A stretch of DNA of 64,000 nucleotides from JAYPWI01 sp964629575 (GTDB taxonomy: Bacteria > Actinomycetota > Acidimicrobiia > Acidimicrobiales > Poriferisodalaceae): positions 1-64,000 of the forward strand of contig CAZVUM010000020.1 of assembly GCA_964629575.1 (NCBI GenBank), given 5' to 3'. Position 1 is the first letter of the stretch. Each line of letters begins with the position of its first letter. Shown here piece by piece: positions 7,878 through 16,357 of this stretch. Below the pieces are notes generated by a model, which saw nothing but the letters and a program-made list of their open reading frames with translations, did no database searches and was not told the DNA's origin. Position numbers and translations under genes: made by a program.

Positions 7878-8551
7878 GGCGTCGCGCCCTCCTGCGGGCC
7901 CCTGCGCATCACCAGCCACCCGGCTACCGAGCCCACCACGGCCAACAGCACAGGTGCGCCGGCCGGAGTGAGGGGCACCGCGATCACAGCGATCGTGCCA
8001 CCGACGAGCGCCGCGACGAGGCCAGGGCGCTCGCTCACGTGTGGCAGCACGAACGTGATGAACCCGGCGGGAAACGCTGCGTCCAGCCCCCAGGCTTCTG
8101 GGTCGCCGATGGCTTCGCCGGTCAGAGCCCCGAGAAGCGTTCCCAGATTCCAGAACACATACACCGCGAGCCCAGTGACGTAGAACGACTCGCGCGCGGC
8201 CTTCTCGTCGGTCTCGGCCAAGGCCATGGCCGTCGACTCGTCGATGACGATCTGGGCAGCGACGAGCCGACCGACGACGCGCTGCGGGAGAAGACGCCCG
8301 ATGGTCAGTGCGTATGCGCCGTTGCGGGCCGCGAGAAGAAGAGCGGTACCGATGGCCGAAGCTGCCGCTCCGCCGGCTCCGATGACGCCGACCGCGGCGA
8401 ACTGCGAGGCTCCTGTGAACACGAGGAGCGACATGGCGCACGCCTGAGCGACGGTGAGACCGCTCGTCGTCGCCAGCACCCCGAATGTGACGCCGAAGAT
8501 TCCGACCGCCGTGCCCAGGACGACGCTGTCACGTCGGTGGCCGGTGATCAC
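7874..8551 (-). CDS. azlC: AzlC-family branched-chain amino-acid exporter
   Basis: A 225-aa membrane protein with several transmembrane helices. The AzlC signature is present near the N-terminus (FTGASQFAAVGVIGAGG, then LLLAARNGAYAL). It works with AzlD in the inner membrane. The start overlaps the fabZ stop by 4 bp, placing it at the end of a minus-strand chain from the cytochrome c gene to azlD. Confidence 0.88.
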   Translation of the reverse strand: MITGHRRDSVVLGTAVGIFGVTFGVLATTSGLTVAQACAMSLLVFTGASQFAAVGVIGAGGAAASAIGTALLLAARNGAYALTIGRLLPQRVVGRLVAAQIVIDESTAMALAETDEKAARESFYVTGLAVYVFWNLGTLLGALTGEAIGDPEAWGLDAAFPAGFITFVLPHVSERPGLVAALVGGTIAVIAVPLTPAGAPVLLAVVGSVAGWLVMRRGPQEGATP

Positions 8552-8997
8552 ACCTGATCGGCGTCGACGATCACGAACAGCATGTCTGCGGAGCAGGCGA
8601 CCTCGCCGTCAACGGTTGCGACGCCCGAACCCTTCCCCGCGCGAGCGCTCATGCGCCCGAGCGTGGCTTCGAGGCGCAGAACATCGCCGGGAAGGACCTG
8701 GCGGCGAAAGCGCGCCTTGTCGATGCCGCCGAACATCGGCAGCTTGCCGTCGAATCCCTCCGCGCTCAATGCGGCAATACCCGCGGTTTGGGCCAGCGCC
8801 TCCACCATCAGCACGCCCGGAAGGGTGGGGCGCCCGGGGAAGTGCCCCTCGAAGAAGGCCTCCTCCCCCGTGAGGTGCCATTCGGCCGTGCAGGAGACTC
8901 CTGGGTCGAGCTCGACGACGCGGGTCACGAACAGGAACGGTGGCCGGTGGGCGATGAGATCGGTCGGGTCGGGAAGGTCGATCGCCATTTCAGCCAC
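8548..8997 (-). CDS. fabZ: 3-hydroxyacyl-ACP dehydratase
   Basis: Dehydrates 3-hydroxyacyl-ACP, the third step of elongation. A 149-aa hotdog protein with catalytic His in IAHRPPFLFV and Glu in LPGVLMVEALAQ. The family signature EGHFPGRPTLPG lies between them. It sits apart from the main fab operon, behind the peroxiredoxin gene, with 8-bp overlap. Either of two nearby ATGs (residue 1 or 4) could be used. This completes the type II cycle except the enoyl reductase, which is not in the window. Confidence 0.93.
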   Translation of the reverse strand: MAEMAIDLPDPTDLIAHRPPFLFVTRVVELDPGVSCTAEWHLTGEEAFFEGHFPGRPTLPGVLMVEALAQTAGIAALSAEGFDGKLPMFGGIDKARFRRQVLPGDVLRLEATLGRMSARAGKGSGVATVDGEVACSADMLFVIVDADQV

Positions 8998-9442
8998 CCA
9001 GCGCTTCGAGCAGCTTCTGTGGCGTGGCCTTCGGCGAGATCTTCGGCCAGGCCTGCTCGACCCTGCCCGTCTGGGAGATGAGAAACGCCGAGCGGATGAC
9101 GCCCTCGTACTCGCGCCCGTAGAGCTTCTTGGGGCCCCATGCCCCGTACTTCTCGGCCACGACGTGCTCGGGATCGCTGAGCAGCGGGAAGCCGAACTCG
9201 TGCTTGTCGTCCCACTTCAGCTGGGCGGCCGGCTCGTCGGGGCTGACCCCGAGGATCTGAACGTCGCCGACCTCGTCACCGATGTCACGCAACCCGCACG
9301 CCTGGGTCGTGCAGCCGCCCGTGTTGGCCTTCGGGTAGAAGAACACCAGCACGCGACGACCCTTGTAGTCCGTCAATCGACGCTTGTCCCCGTGCTGGTC
9401 GACGAGGGTGAACGCGGGGGCCCGATCTCCTGTGGCAACCAT
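8990..9442 (-). CDS. bcp: thioredoxin-dependent peroxiredoxin, BCP/PrxQ type
   Basis: Reduces peroxides. The 150-aa length and C-x4-C pattern (NTGGCTTQACGLRD) are those of PrxQ-type BCP. The peroxidatic Cys (~45) is followed five residues later by the likely resolving Cys. The usual T-P-G-C loop reads T-G-G-C here, a conservative oddity. Later motifs (ILGVSPDEP, FPLLSDPEHVVAEKYGAWG) are normal. It overlaps fabZ and follows the cytochrome c gene after about 50 bp. Confidence 0.92.
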   Translation of the reverse strand: MVATGDRAPAFTLVDQHGDKRRLTDYKGRRVLVFFYPKANTGGCTTQACGLRDIGDEVGDVQILGVSPDEPAAQLKWDDKHEFGFPLLSDPEHVVAEKYGAWGPKKLYGREYEGVIRSAFLISQTGRVEQAWPKISPKATPQKLLEALGG

Positions 9443-9492
9443 GGGGCGAGACTAGCGACCGGCCTCGGTTGGATCCCCACTCGCACTGCTCC

Positions 9493-9843
9493 TCAGCGGA
9501 ACGTGATCCGCTCGAATGCGGCGACCGCGTCGATCTCCTCCTGGGTGAGGGTGCCGCTCATCGCTGGCATCTGACCCTTGCCACTCTGGATGATCGCGAT
9601 GTGTTCGTCGAAGGTCATGCGGTCGCCGATTCCGACGAGGGATGGACCGACGTTGCCCTTGCCGTTTCGTCCGTGGCACTGCGAACACGTGTCGTCGTAG
9701 ACCTCGCCGCCCAGCTGCAGCATCTCCGGCGGGTAGTCCTCGTCGAGTGGCGGGAGACCGGCTGCGTCACCGCCGCACGATGCCAGCGCCCACGCGACGC
9801 AGCCGGCGACCGCGATCCCGACGGATCGCCTCCACCCGCTCAT
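9493..9843 (-). CDS. small membrane-anchored c-type cytochrome
   Basis: A 116-aa exported electron carrier. The N-terminus is a signal peptide ending in a lipobox-like ALASC (Cys ~23), so it is probably a lipoprotein. The heme site is CSQCH near residue 53, and MPAM is the likely axial Met ligand. The mono-heme class I fold fits. Its start overlaps the upstream gene by 4 bp. The redox partner is unknown. Confidence 0.88.
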   Translation of the reverse strand: MSGWRRSVGIAVAGCVAWALASCGGDAAGLPPLDEDYPPEMLQLGGEVYDDTCSQCHGRNGKGNVGPSLVGIGDRMTFDEHIAIIQSGKGQMPAMSGTLTQEEIDAVAAFERITFR

Positions 9844-10199
9844 CGAATGAACTGCCGCTCGCCGCCGACCCCGCTGTACTTCGTCGGCACCTCCGACCAG
9901 CGGCGGCTCATCCAGTCGCGATCACGGATGTGTGCGTGGAAATGCTCCGGGATCTGGCGCATCGTGCGGTCGATCGACGCACTCCCTGGCCCGAACCGCT
10001 CGTCACCGGCCTCGGTGAGACGAGCCATCATGTGTTCGATCTCGGCATCGGACGGCTCGGTCCCGTGGCTCTTCCACACCACCATGGGCGTCGAGCAGGC
10101 CTCACAATCGGCCACCCAGCACACGTCGTCCTCGTGGTACCAGTGGGTGAAGCGCGCCGCTTCACACAGCTCGCAATCGTCGACGTGATGCCCGGACAC
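9840..10199 (-). CDS. HIT-superfamily-like small metal-binding protein
   Basis: About 119 aa from a GTG at 10199, 24 bp from the divergent amidohydrolase start. The order of features resembles HIT proteins: N-terminal CxxC (DDCELCEAARF), an EDD strand (YHEDDVCWVADCEACSTPMVVWK), a helix, and a terminal H-x-H-x-H-like motif (EHFHAHIRDRDW). HIT proteins usually hydrolyse or transfer nucleotides and often bind zinc through CxxC. The core is shorter than usual, so the family call is tentative. It heads the cytochrome c-bcp-fabZ-azlCD run. Confidence 0.6.
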   Translation of the reverse strand: MSGHHVDDCELCEAARFTHWYHEDDVCWVADCEACSTPMVVWKSHGTEPSDAEIEHMMARLTEAGDERFGPGSASIDRTMRQIPEHFHAHIRDRDWMSRRWSEVPTKYSGVGGERQFIR

Positions 10200-10223
10200 C
10201 GGGTGCAGGGTACCGTCGCCCTC

Positions 10224-11417
10224 ATGGTCAGTCAGGTCGCGCCCGACGAGCTCCTGGGCCTCATGGTCGACCTCCGCCGCGAGCTCCACCACCACCCCGA
10301 GCTCGGACTCGAACTTCCCCGCACCCAGGCTGCCGTCCTCGCTCGCTTGGAGGGCATCGAAGGGCTCGAGGTGCGAGTCGGAGAGGCCACCACCTCGATC
10401 GTCGCCGACCTCTGCACCGGCGACGGGCCCACGCTTCTGCTGCGCGGCGACATGGACGCCCTGCCCATGAGCGAGGACACCGGCGTCGACTTCGCCAGCG
10501 AAGTGGACGGCCGAATGCATGCGTGCGGACACGACGCCCACACCTCGATGCTCGTCGGCGCGGCACACGCGCTCGCTGTGCGTCGAGACGAGTTCTCCGG
10601 AACGGTCCGCTTCATGTTTCAACCCGGCGAGGAGGGTCACGCCGGCGCCGCTGTGATGATCGACGAAGGGGTTCTCGACGGGGTCGACGCCGCGTTCGCG
10701 CTCCACGTCACCCCCAACCTGCCAACGGGTTGGGTCGCCTCGAGGGCAGGAGCAATGCTGGCATCGGCGGACGCGTTCACCGTCGTGGTCGAGGGCAAGG
10801 GCGGGCACGCGTCGATGCCCCACCACGCCGTCGACCCGATCACGGTGGCGGCAGAGATCGTCCTGGGCCTCCAGACGATGGTGACGCGCACGATCGACGT
10901 GTTCGATCCAGCCGTGATCACGATCGCTCGGATCGCCGCGGGCACCACGTCCAACGTGATCCCTGCGACCGCCGAGATGGAAGGGACGCTGCGGGCGGTG
11001 AGCGAGGCGTCACGCTCCAGCGCGATGACCGGCATCCAGACAGTGGCCGAAGGCATCGCGGCAGCGCACGGGGCCAGCGCACGAGTGGAGATCGATGCGG
11101 GGTACCCGGTCACCATCAACCACGGCGGTTTCGCCACTTTCGCCGCCGAGGTCATCGGTTCCGTCGACTCGGTCGACGCCTACGTCGAGGCACCGGCCCC
11201 GGTGATGGGCGCCGAGGACTTCAGCTACGTGCTTCAGAACGTGCCGGGCTCGATGGCGTTCATCGGCGTCTGCCCACCCGAGATGGACTTCAGCACGGCG
11301 CCCGCCTGCCATTCCAACAAGATGACGCTGCACGAGCCCGCGATGGCCATCGGCGTCGACATCCACACCGCCGTCGCGCTCGCCTTCTTCTCGGACCCAG
11401 CGGCCGCAACGGGCTAG
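10224..11417 (+). CDS. M20 family amidohydrolase
   Basis: A 397-aa zinc aminoacylase/hippurate-hydrolase-type enzyme. Family motifs run in order: RRELHHHPELG near residue 20, LLRGDMDALPM, MHACGHDAHTSML (metal ligands), FMFQPGEEGHAGA (catalytic Glu and ligand), then PVMGAEDFSYVLQ near the C-terminus. It removes N-acyl groups from amino acids or related amides; the substrate cannot be read from sequence. ATG 10224 leaves a short divergent spacer. Confidence 0.9.
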   Translation: MVSQVAPDELLGLMVDLRRELHHHPELGLELPRTQAAVLARLEGIEGLEVRVGEATTSIVADLCTGDGPTLLLRGDMDALPMSEDTGVDFASEVDGRMHACGHDAHTSMLVGAAHALAVRRDEFSGTVRFMFQPGEEGHAGAAVMIDEGVLDGVDAAFALHVTPNLPTGWVASRAGAMLASADAFTVVVEGKGGHASMPHHAVDPITVAAEIVLGLQTMVTRTIDVFDPAVITIARIAAGTTSNVIPATAEMEGTLRAVSEASRSSAMTGIQTVAEGIAAAHGASARVEIDAGYPVTINHGGFATFAAEVIGSVDSVDAYVEAPAPVMGAEDFSYVLQNVPGSMAFIGVCPPEMDFSTAPACHSNKMTLHEPAMAIGVDIHTAVALAFFSDPAAATG

Positions 11418-11432
11418 CCCCGCGTGCGCGAG

Positions 11433-11903
11433 CTACAGGCCCGGCTTGAAGATCATCAAGTAGAGCTGCACGAGCAGCAGAACCGTGATGATCCCACCAC
11501 CGAGATCCAGCCGCTTCTGGGCCAGGTCATCGCCTGAGGCGATGGCCTTCTCGGCGGGGAAGATGATGGCGTGGAGTACGCCGTTCATGGCGATCCAGAC
11601 GATGAAGGCCGTGATGAGCCAGCCCTGGCTCATCTGCCAGACCAACTCGTCGGTGCCCGGCGACTTCGACAAACCCGCCACACCGAACCCCAGGATGCCC
11701 GTGACGACGAGGGCGGGGGCGTAGACCCGGCGCCCGTTCGCCACGATGAAGCCCATCAGCACGCCGCGCTCGGACGCCATCGCCTTGGACTGTGCAGTGA
11801 GGAACGGGTGGACGAAGGCAGGTGCGAACGCTGCCATCGCGGAGAGGATGTGCAGCAGGAGGAACGTGTTGTAGAGGTTGTCTCCGAAAGCGGCGTATGG
11901 CAT
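11433..11903 (-). CDS. four-helix integral membrane protein
   Basis: A 156-aa protein with four hydrophobic helices (NTFLLLHILSAMAAFAPAF; APALVVTGILGFGVAGL; LITAFIVWIAMNGVLHAII; GGIITVLLLVQLYLMIF). It resembles DUF2269-type membrane proteins. It lies 9 bp after trpA in the same direction but has no obvious tryptophan role. Function unknown. Confidence 0.75.
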   Translation of the reverse strand: MPYAAFGDNLYNTFLLLHILSAMAAFAPAFVHPFLTAQSKAMASERGVLMGFIVANGRRVYAPALVVTGILGFGVAGLSKSPGTDELVWQMSQGWLITAFIVWIAMNGVLHAIIFPAEKAIASGDDLAQKRLDLGGGIITVLLLVQLYLMIFKPGL

Positions 11904-11912
11904 GGACGGAAC

Positions 11913-12692
11913 TTAGCCCCCGTCCATCGCTCGCCGGTAAGTGGCCACGAGCTGGCCGACCCCCTCGGGGCCGTGACCGTCGACCAACTGGCGCACCACC
12001 GCCGAGCCGATGATCACACCGTCGCTCACCTTGGTGGCCTCGATCGCTTGCTCGGGCGAGCCGATCCCGACCCCCGTGAGGACCGGCTTGTCGGTGACCG
12101 CTTTGCACCGACGCGCGATCTCGGTCGCAGTCGCCGCGAGCGCGGCCCTCTCCCCCGTCACACCGAGCAGCCCGACGGCATACACGAACCCGTGCGACGC
12201 GCCGCACAGCTCGGGCAAGCGATGGTCGGGCGTGGTCGGGGCGGCGAGCATTACGGTCTCCACTCCATGTTCGGCTGCCGCTGCTCGCCACTGTCCCGAT
12301 TCGACGAGCGGGAGATCAGGAAGGATCGCTCCCGAGACGCCCGCCGCTGCCAACTGCTGGGCGAAGCGCTCGTGGCCCTCGTGGTGACAGAGGTTGTAGT
12401 ACGTCATCGCAGCGAGTGGGATGCCGACGTCCAGGTCCGGAACCGCGCTGAGCACCAACGCCGGAGTCGTGCCTGCATCGAGCGCCTGCTGCGACGCTTG
12501 TTGAATCACCGGCCCATCCATCACCGGATCACTGAAGGGAATGCCGATCTCGATCGCGTCCGCACCGGCATCGGCCGCGGCACGGATGGCGTCCTCCCAG
12601 CCGGGGAAGCCACCGGTCACATACGGCACGAGCAGCTTGGAGCCCGCGGCCAGGTTGGAGCGGAGGTGCGTTTCGAGCGAACCCGGGCTCAC
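11913..12692 (-). CDS. trpA: tryptophan synthase alpha subunit
   Basis: Cleaves indole-3-glycerol phosphate to indole, which passes to TrpB. A 259-aa TIM barrel. The catalytic Glu and Asp are in AIEIGIPFSDPVMDGPVIQ; VYAVGLLGVTGER and PVLTGVGIGSPEQA form the phosphate region. GTG 12692 overlaps the trpB stop (TCG-TGA/GTG-AGC) by 4 bp, giving coupled translation of the two subunits. Confidence 0.96.
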   Translation of the reverse strand: MSPGSLETHLRSNLAAGSKLLVPYVTGGFPGWEDAIRAAADAGADAIEIGIPFSDPVMDGPVIQQASQQALDAGTTPALVLSAVPDLDVGIPLAAMTYYNLCHHEGHERFAQQLAAAGVSGAILPDLPLVESGQWRAAAAEHGVETVMLAAPTTPDHRLPELCGASHGFVYAVGLLGVTGERAALAATATEIARRCKAVTDKPVLTGVGIGSPEQAIEATKVSDGVIIGSAVVRQLVDGHGPEGVGQLVATYRRAMDGG

Positions 12693-13858
12693 GAGTCCAG
12701 CTCCGGCTGCAGGATGGCCATCATCTGGTCCACGTCCTTGTCGCCTCGCCCCGAGAGGTTGACCAGCACGCTCTGACCCTGGAGGTTCGGAGCTTCGCGC
12801 GCCACCCACGCGATGGCGTGTGCCGATTCGAGAGCCGGGATGATGCCCTCCGTGCGAGACAACATCTGAAACGCTGCGACCACCTCGTCGTCGGTCACCG
12901 CCGGATATTCGGCACGTCCGATCGAGGCCAGGTACGCGTGCTCGGGCCCGACCCCGGGGTAGTCGAGTCCGGCTGAGATCGACTCGGCCTCCTGGACCTG
13001 CCCCACCTCGTCCTGCATCAGGTAGGAGAGCATCCCGTGCACGACCCCTGGCACGCCCCGGCCGACAGCGGCGCCGCCCGCCGGTTCGACACCCACGAGG
13101 CGGGAGGTGGTGTCTGCGAAACCCGAGAAGATCCCCGCCGCGTTGCTGCCCCCGCCGACACAGGCCACGACCACGTCGGGTGGGCCACCGAGCAGTGCAT
13201 CGCACTGTTCGAAGGCTTCGTCACCGATCACATGGTGAAAGGTCCTGACCATCCACGGATAGGGGTGGGGACCCATCACCGAGCCCAGGCAATACGCGGA
13301 ATCTTCGACCGTAGCGACCCAGTCGCGCATCGCCTCGTTGACGGCGTCTTTGAGGGTGCGGCTCCCCGAGTGCACCGCTTCGACCTCGGCACCGAGGAGA
13401 CGCATGCGGAAGACGTTGAGCGCCTGTCGTTCGACGTCCACCGCCCCCATGTAGACCTTGCACTCCATGCCCATGAGGGCAGCAGCAGTCGCCGAGGCCA
13501 CACCATGCTGGCCGGCGCCCGTCTCGGCGACGAGTCGGGCCTTGCCCATCCGCTTCGCCAGAAGCGCCTGGCCGATCACGTTGTTGATCTTGTGTGAACC
13601 GGTGTGGTTGAGGTCCTCGCGCTTGAGCAGGATGCGGCAACCCAACCGGCTGCCGAGCTGGTGACACTCGGTGAGAGCCGACGGCCGGCCGCCGTAGTCC
13701 CTCAGGATCGTGTGGAACTCCTCCGCGAAGATCGGATCGGCCCACGCCTCACGAAACGCCGCTTCGAGTTCCTCGCAGGCCGGTATCAGCGTCTCGGGAA
13801 CGAAACGGCCCCCGAACTCGCCGAACCGCCCATCTGCTGTGGGCTCGGTCATCGCCAT
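12689..13858 (-). CDS. trpB: tryptophan synthase beta subunit
   Basis: PLP enzyme that joins indole and serine. About 389 aa from the ATG at 13858 (GGTGAC just upstream); an in-frame ATG at 13852 is the alternative. The PLP lysine is in LNHTGSHKINNV (~90). AETGAGQHGVASA and the glycine-rich CVGGGSNAAGIF bind substrate and phosphate. Immediately upstream of trpA. TrpB1 type by length and motifs. Confidence 0.96.
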   Translation of the reverse strand: MAMTEPTADGRFGEFGGRFVPETLIPACEELEAAFREAWADPIFAEEFHTILRDYGGRPSALTECHQLGSRLGCRILLKREDLNHTGSHKINNVIGQALLAKRMGKARLVAETGAGQHGVASATAAALMGMECKVYMGAVDVERQALNVFRMRLLGAEVEAVHSGSRTLKDAVNEAMRDWVATVEDSAYCLGSVMGPHPYPWMVRTFHHVIGDEAFEQCDALLGGPPDVVVACVGGGSNAAGIFSGFADTTSRLVGVEPAGGAAVGRGVPGVVHGMLSYLMQDEVGQVQEAESISAGLDYPGVGPEHAYLASIGRAEYPAVTDDEVVAAFQMLSRTEGIIPALESAHAIAWVAREAPNLQGQSVLVNLSGRGDKDVDQMMAILQPELDS

Positions 13859-13925
13859 GGACGTCACCGTGCCCCACCGCACCCCCGTCGCGCCAATTGG
13901 TTTCGGCACGCAGGGCGGGCGCCTG

Positions 13926-14600
13926 TTACTCGTCGCGCCAGTCGTATGGCCCGATCTCCGTCGATGCGGGGGCAGCCGAATCGACGTTCAAGCGAGCGCC
14001 TGCCTCTTTGGCCGCGGACACGAACGCACGCACCTTGAGGGGGTCCTTGCGGCCCGGGCTCGCCTCGACCCCAGTGGCCACATCGACGCCCCAGGGTCGC
14101 ACCGTTTCGATCGCGCTCTCCACGTTGTCCGGGTTGAGGCCTCCTGCCAGGAGCAGGGGGAGGCCGCGCTCACGCCCATCGAGCACCGACCAGTCGAACA
14201 CCCGACCCGAACCCGGCTCGGGAGCATCGATCATGACCACGTCGGCGTTGTAGCGATCGAGGCGGTCGAGCGCTGGATCGCCCGCAGAGAACACCTTGAT
14301 CGTCGTCTGCACCGATTGGGCGACCCGGTTGGTGTCCTCGACCCCCTCGTTCCCGTGGAGCTGAACCGCGTCGAGGCCCACCTCGTTGGCGATCTCCACG
14401 ACCCTCGCGGGCAGCTCGTTGCGAAAGATCCCCACCGACATCACGCCTGCTGGCAGTCTGCGCCGGATGTCGCGCGCTTGGGCTGGTGAGATCTGACGCA
14501 CTGAGCCCGGAACGAAGTTGAAACCCAATGCGTCGGCGCCCATCCCGACGGCGACGAGGGCGTCTTCTTCGGTGGTGATCCCACAGATCTTCACGAACAC
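13926..14600 (-). CDS. trpF: phosphoribosylanthranilate isomerase
   Basis: Isomerises PRA to CdRP. A 224-aa TIM barrel with the N-terminal KICGITTEEDA Cys motif (catalytic Cys ~6), LDAVQLHGNE and LLLAGGLNPDNV. A dedicated TrpF matters here: classical actinomycetes lack it and rely on PriA. The trpC stop overlaps its start by 10 bp. About 70 bp separate its end from trpB. Confidence 0.95.
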   Translation of the reverse strand: MFVKICGITTEEDALVAVGMGADALGFNFVPGSVRQISPAQARDIRRRLPAGVMSVGIFRNELPARVVEIANEVGLDAVQLHGNEGVEDTNRVAQSVQTTIKVFSAGDPALDRLDRYNADVVMIDAPEPGSGRVFDWSVLDGRERGLPLLLAGGLNPDNVESAIETVRPWGVDVATGVEASPGRKDPLKVRAFVSAAKEAGARLNVDSAAPASTEIGPYDWRDE

Positions 14601-15376
14601 GCGCCGGCCTCCCGAAGGGCCCGCACTGCCGTGGTCGGGTCGCCGCTGGTGACGAGGCTCTCCCCGACCAGGATCGCGTCGTAGCCGGCCTCAGCCAGTG
14701 TCGCTGCGTCCTCGGGCCCTCTCACCCCCGACTCGGCGACCGACACAACCCCCGCCGGCATGGCCGAACCCATCCGCTGTGCTCGCTCGTGGTCGACCTC
14801 GAAGGTCACCAGATCCCGCTGGTTGACACCCACCAGGGTCGCCCCCACAGCAAGGGCTCGATCGAGCTCCGCTTCGTCGTGAGTTTCGACGAGGACGTCG
14901 AGTCCGAGATCGACGGCGAGAGAGTGGAAGCGCCCGAGCTCATCGTCGTCGAGCGCCGCAGCGATGAGGAGCACGGCGTCGGCGCCCATCAGCCGCGCGT
15001 CGAGGACGTCGCGTTCGTGGACGGTGAAGTCCTTCCGCAGCGCCGGGAGCGCCACGGCCTGCCGTGCGCTCTGAAGATCCTCGGGCGATCCTCCGAAGTT
15101 TGGGCCGTCGGTGAGCACGCTCAGACACGCGGCACCGCCTTCGGCGTACTGCTTCGCCAGCGATGCCGGATCGAGATCGCCGAAGAGGTCTCCCTTGGAC
15201 GGCGAACGCCGCTTGACCTCAGAGATCACGCTCAGGCCGGGACCGGACAGGGCGTCTCGAAACGCGCGCGGGGCGGGGAGCGCGGCGGCGCGCTCCCACA
15301 GCTCGGCGAGGTCGCGAGTGTCCGACGCCGCCTCCGCCCGATGCTCGGCAACGATGCGGTCCAGGTAGGTGGCCAC
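14591..15376 (-). CDS. trpC: indole-3-glycerol phosphate synthase
   Basis: Closes the indole ring. A 261-aa TIM barrel: VISEVKRRSPSKGD carries the catalytic Lys and phosphate-binding residues, LPALRKDFTVHERDV the second Lys, and LVGVNQRDL and VVSVAESGV the later strands. The stop overlaps trpF. It follows the ABM gene after about 24 bp. Confidence 0.96.
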   Translation of the reverse strand: MATYLDRIVAEHRAEAASDTRDLAELWERAAALPAPRAFRDALSGPGLSVISEVKRRSPSKGDLFGDLDPASLAKQYAEGGAACLSVLTDGPNFGGSPEDLQSARQAVALPALRKDFTVHERDVLDARLMGADAVLLIAAALDDDELGRFHSLAVDLGLDVLVETHDEAELDRALAVGATLVGVNQRDLVTFEVDHERAQRMGSAMPAGVVSVAESGVRGPEDAATLAEAGYDAILVGESLVTSGDPTTAVRALREAGACS

Positions 15377-15400
15377 GGCGTCGGCGTTCTTCGGCGGTGG

Positions 15401-15715
15401 CTAGAGGTCGATGCCCTTGGCCGCGACCGGCTCGAGGAAGATCAGCTCGGGCCGACCGGCCATGTACTGGCCCGTCGCCTTGCCGAACTCCTTCATCGCG
15501 TCGGACGAGCCATGCGCGGCGAGAGCGTCCTTGTCGGTGTACAGCTCGTAGAACCACACGACGTTCTCATCGCCGCTGTCCTTGTGAGCCGCGTAGATCT
15601 CCGTGCCCGGCTCACCGGACACGTTGCGGATGCCGAGATCTGCGATCACGGCGAGGAGGTCGTCGCGCTGACCTTCCTTCGCGGTGAGTTTTGCGAGAAG
15701 TGCGGGCTTCGCCAT
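15401..15715 (-). CDS. ABM-fold (YgiN-like) monooxygenase-like protein
   Basis: A 104-aa small ferredoxin-like-fold protein. The pattern is that of the antibiotic biosynthesis monooxygenase family: ALLAKLTAKEGQRDDLLAV, then ENVVWFYELYTDKDALAAH. Members act on quinones or aromatic substrates, or have no known activity. It sits upstream of trpC on the same strand; no direct link to tryptophan is known. Confidence 0.8.
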   Translation of the reverse strand: MAKPALLAKLTAKEGQRDDLLAVIADLGIRNVSGEPGTEIYAAHKDSGDENVVWFYELYTDKDALAAHGSSDAMKEFGKATGQYMAGRPELIFLEPVAAKGIDL

Positions 15716-15769
15716 GGGTTCTCCCCCTCCGAACAGCGCGGCTCGGACGAGCCGACGTCGCGGTGCAGG

Positions 15770-16279
15770 CTACCGCTTCGAGCTCATGGCGAAGAAGGGC
15801 ATCAGGACGAACAGCACCAGCGCGGCCACGGTCGCCACGAGGCCCGCTGCGAAGAGGGGCTGCACCTGAAGGATCAAACCGATGTTGGCCAGGACAAATC
15901 CGACCCCGAACAGCAGAGGCGCCAGCTTGGTGAGGATGCGCACGACGGCTCCGAGGGGGCGTCCCTCATCATCGAGATCGCCCAGCTCGATGCCTTCGCT
16001 GTCCGCCAGGGCGTCTTCGTGGAGGTTCGCCGCGTCGGACGCGCCCCGAGCCTGCTTCTCGACGCCGGCATCACGCCGCAGAGTTCGGTCGTAGGCGCGC
16101 CGACGGGTCGGATCCCCCAGGATCTCCCATGCCTCGTTGACGAGCGCCATCGTCTCGCCGTCTCCACCTGGCAGGTCCGGGTGGAGATTGCGTGCCGTCA
16201 GGAGGTAGGCCTGGCGGATCTCCGCCACCGACGCCGTCACCTTCACCCCCAGAACGTCGTAGAGAGTGGCACGGCTCAT
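15770..16279 (-). CDS. membrane-anchored DnaJ-domain protein
   Basis: A 169-aa protein. Residues ~5-70 are a J domain with the diagnostic HPD (LHPDLPGG) and the usual ILGDPTRRRAYDR ending. A charged linker leads to two C-terminal transmembrane helices (LLFGVGFVLANIGLILQV; LVATVAALVLFVLMPFFAM). It would recruit DnaK to the membrane face. Divergent from the TetR gene. No zinc-finger or substrate domain, so not the main DnaJ. Confidence 0.85.
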   Translation of the reverse strand: MSRATLYDVLGVKVTASVAEIRQAYLLTARNLHPDLPGGDGETMALVNEAWEILGDPTRRRAYDRTLRRDAGVEKQARGASDAANLHEDALADSEGIELGDLDDEGRPLGAVVRILTKLAPLLFGVGFVLANIGLILQVQPLFAAGLVATVAALVLFVLMPFFAMSSKR

Positions 16280-16309
16280 CCAGCGATCATGCCAAACACG
16301 CCTTCGAGT

Positions 16310-16328
16310 CGAATGGTCGGTCGATTCG
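16310..16328. promoter_or_regulatory. candidate TetR operator between dnaJ-like and tetR genes
   Basis: The 78-bp divergent spacer holds an inverted repeat, CGAAT-N9-ATTCG. The half-site spacing suits a dimeric TetR-type repressor, and the site lies 30 bp before the tetR-type start. Assignment rests on position and symmetry only. Confidence 0.35.
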
Positions 16329-16357
16329 GCCCCGCCGGAGCTAGTTTCGGGATCGCA

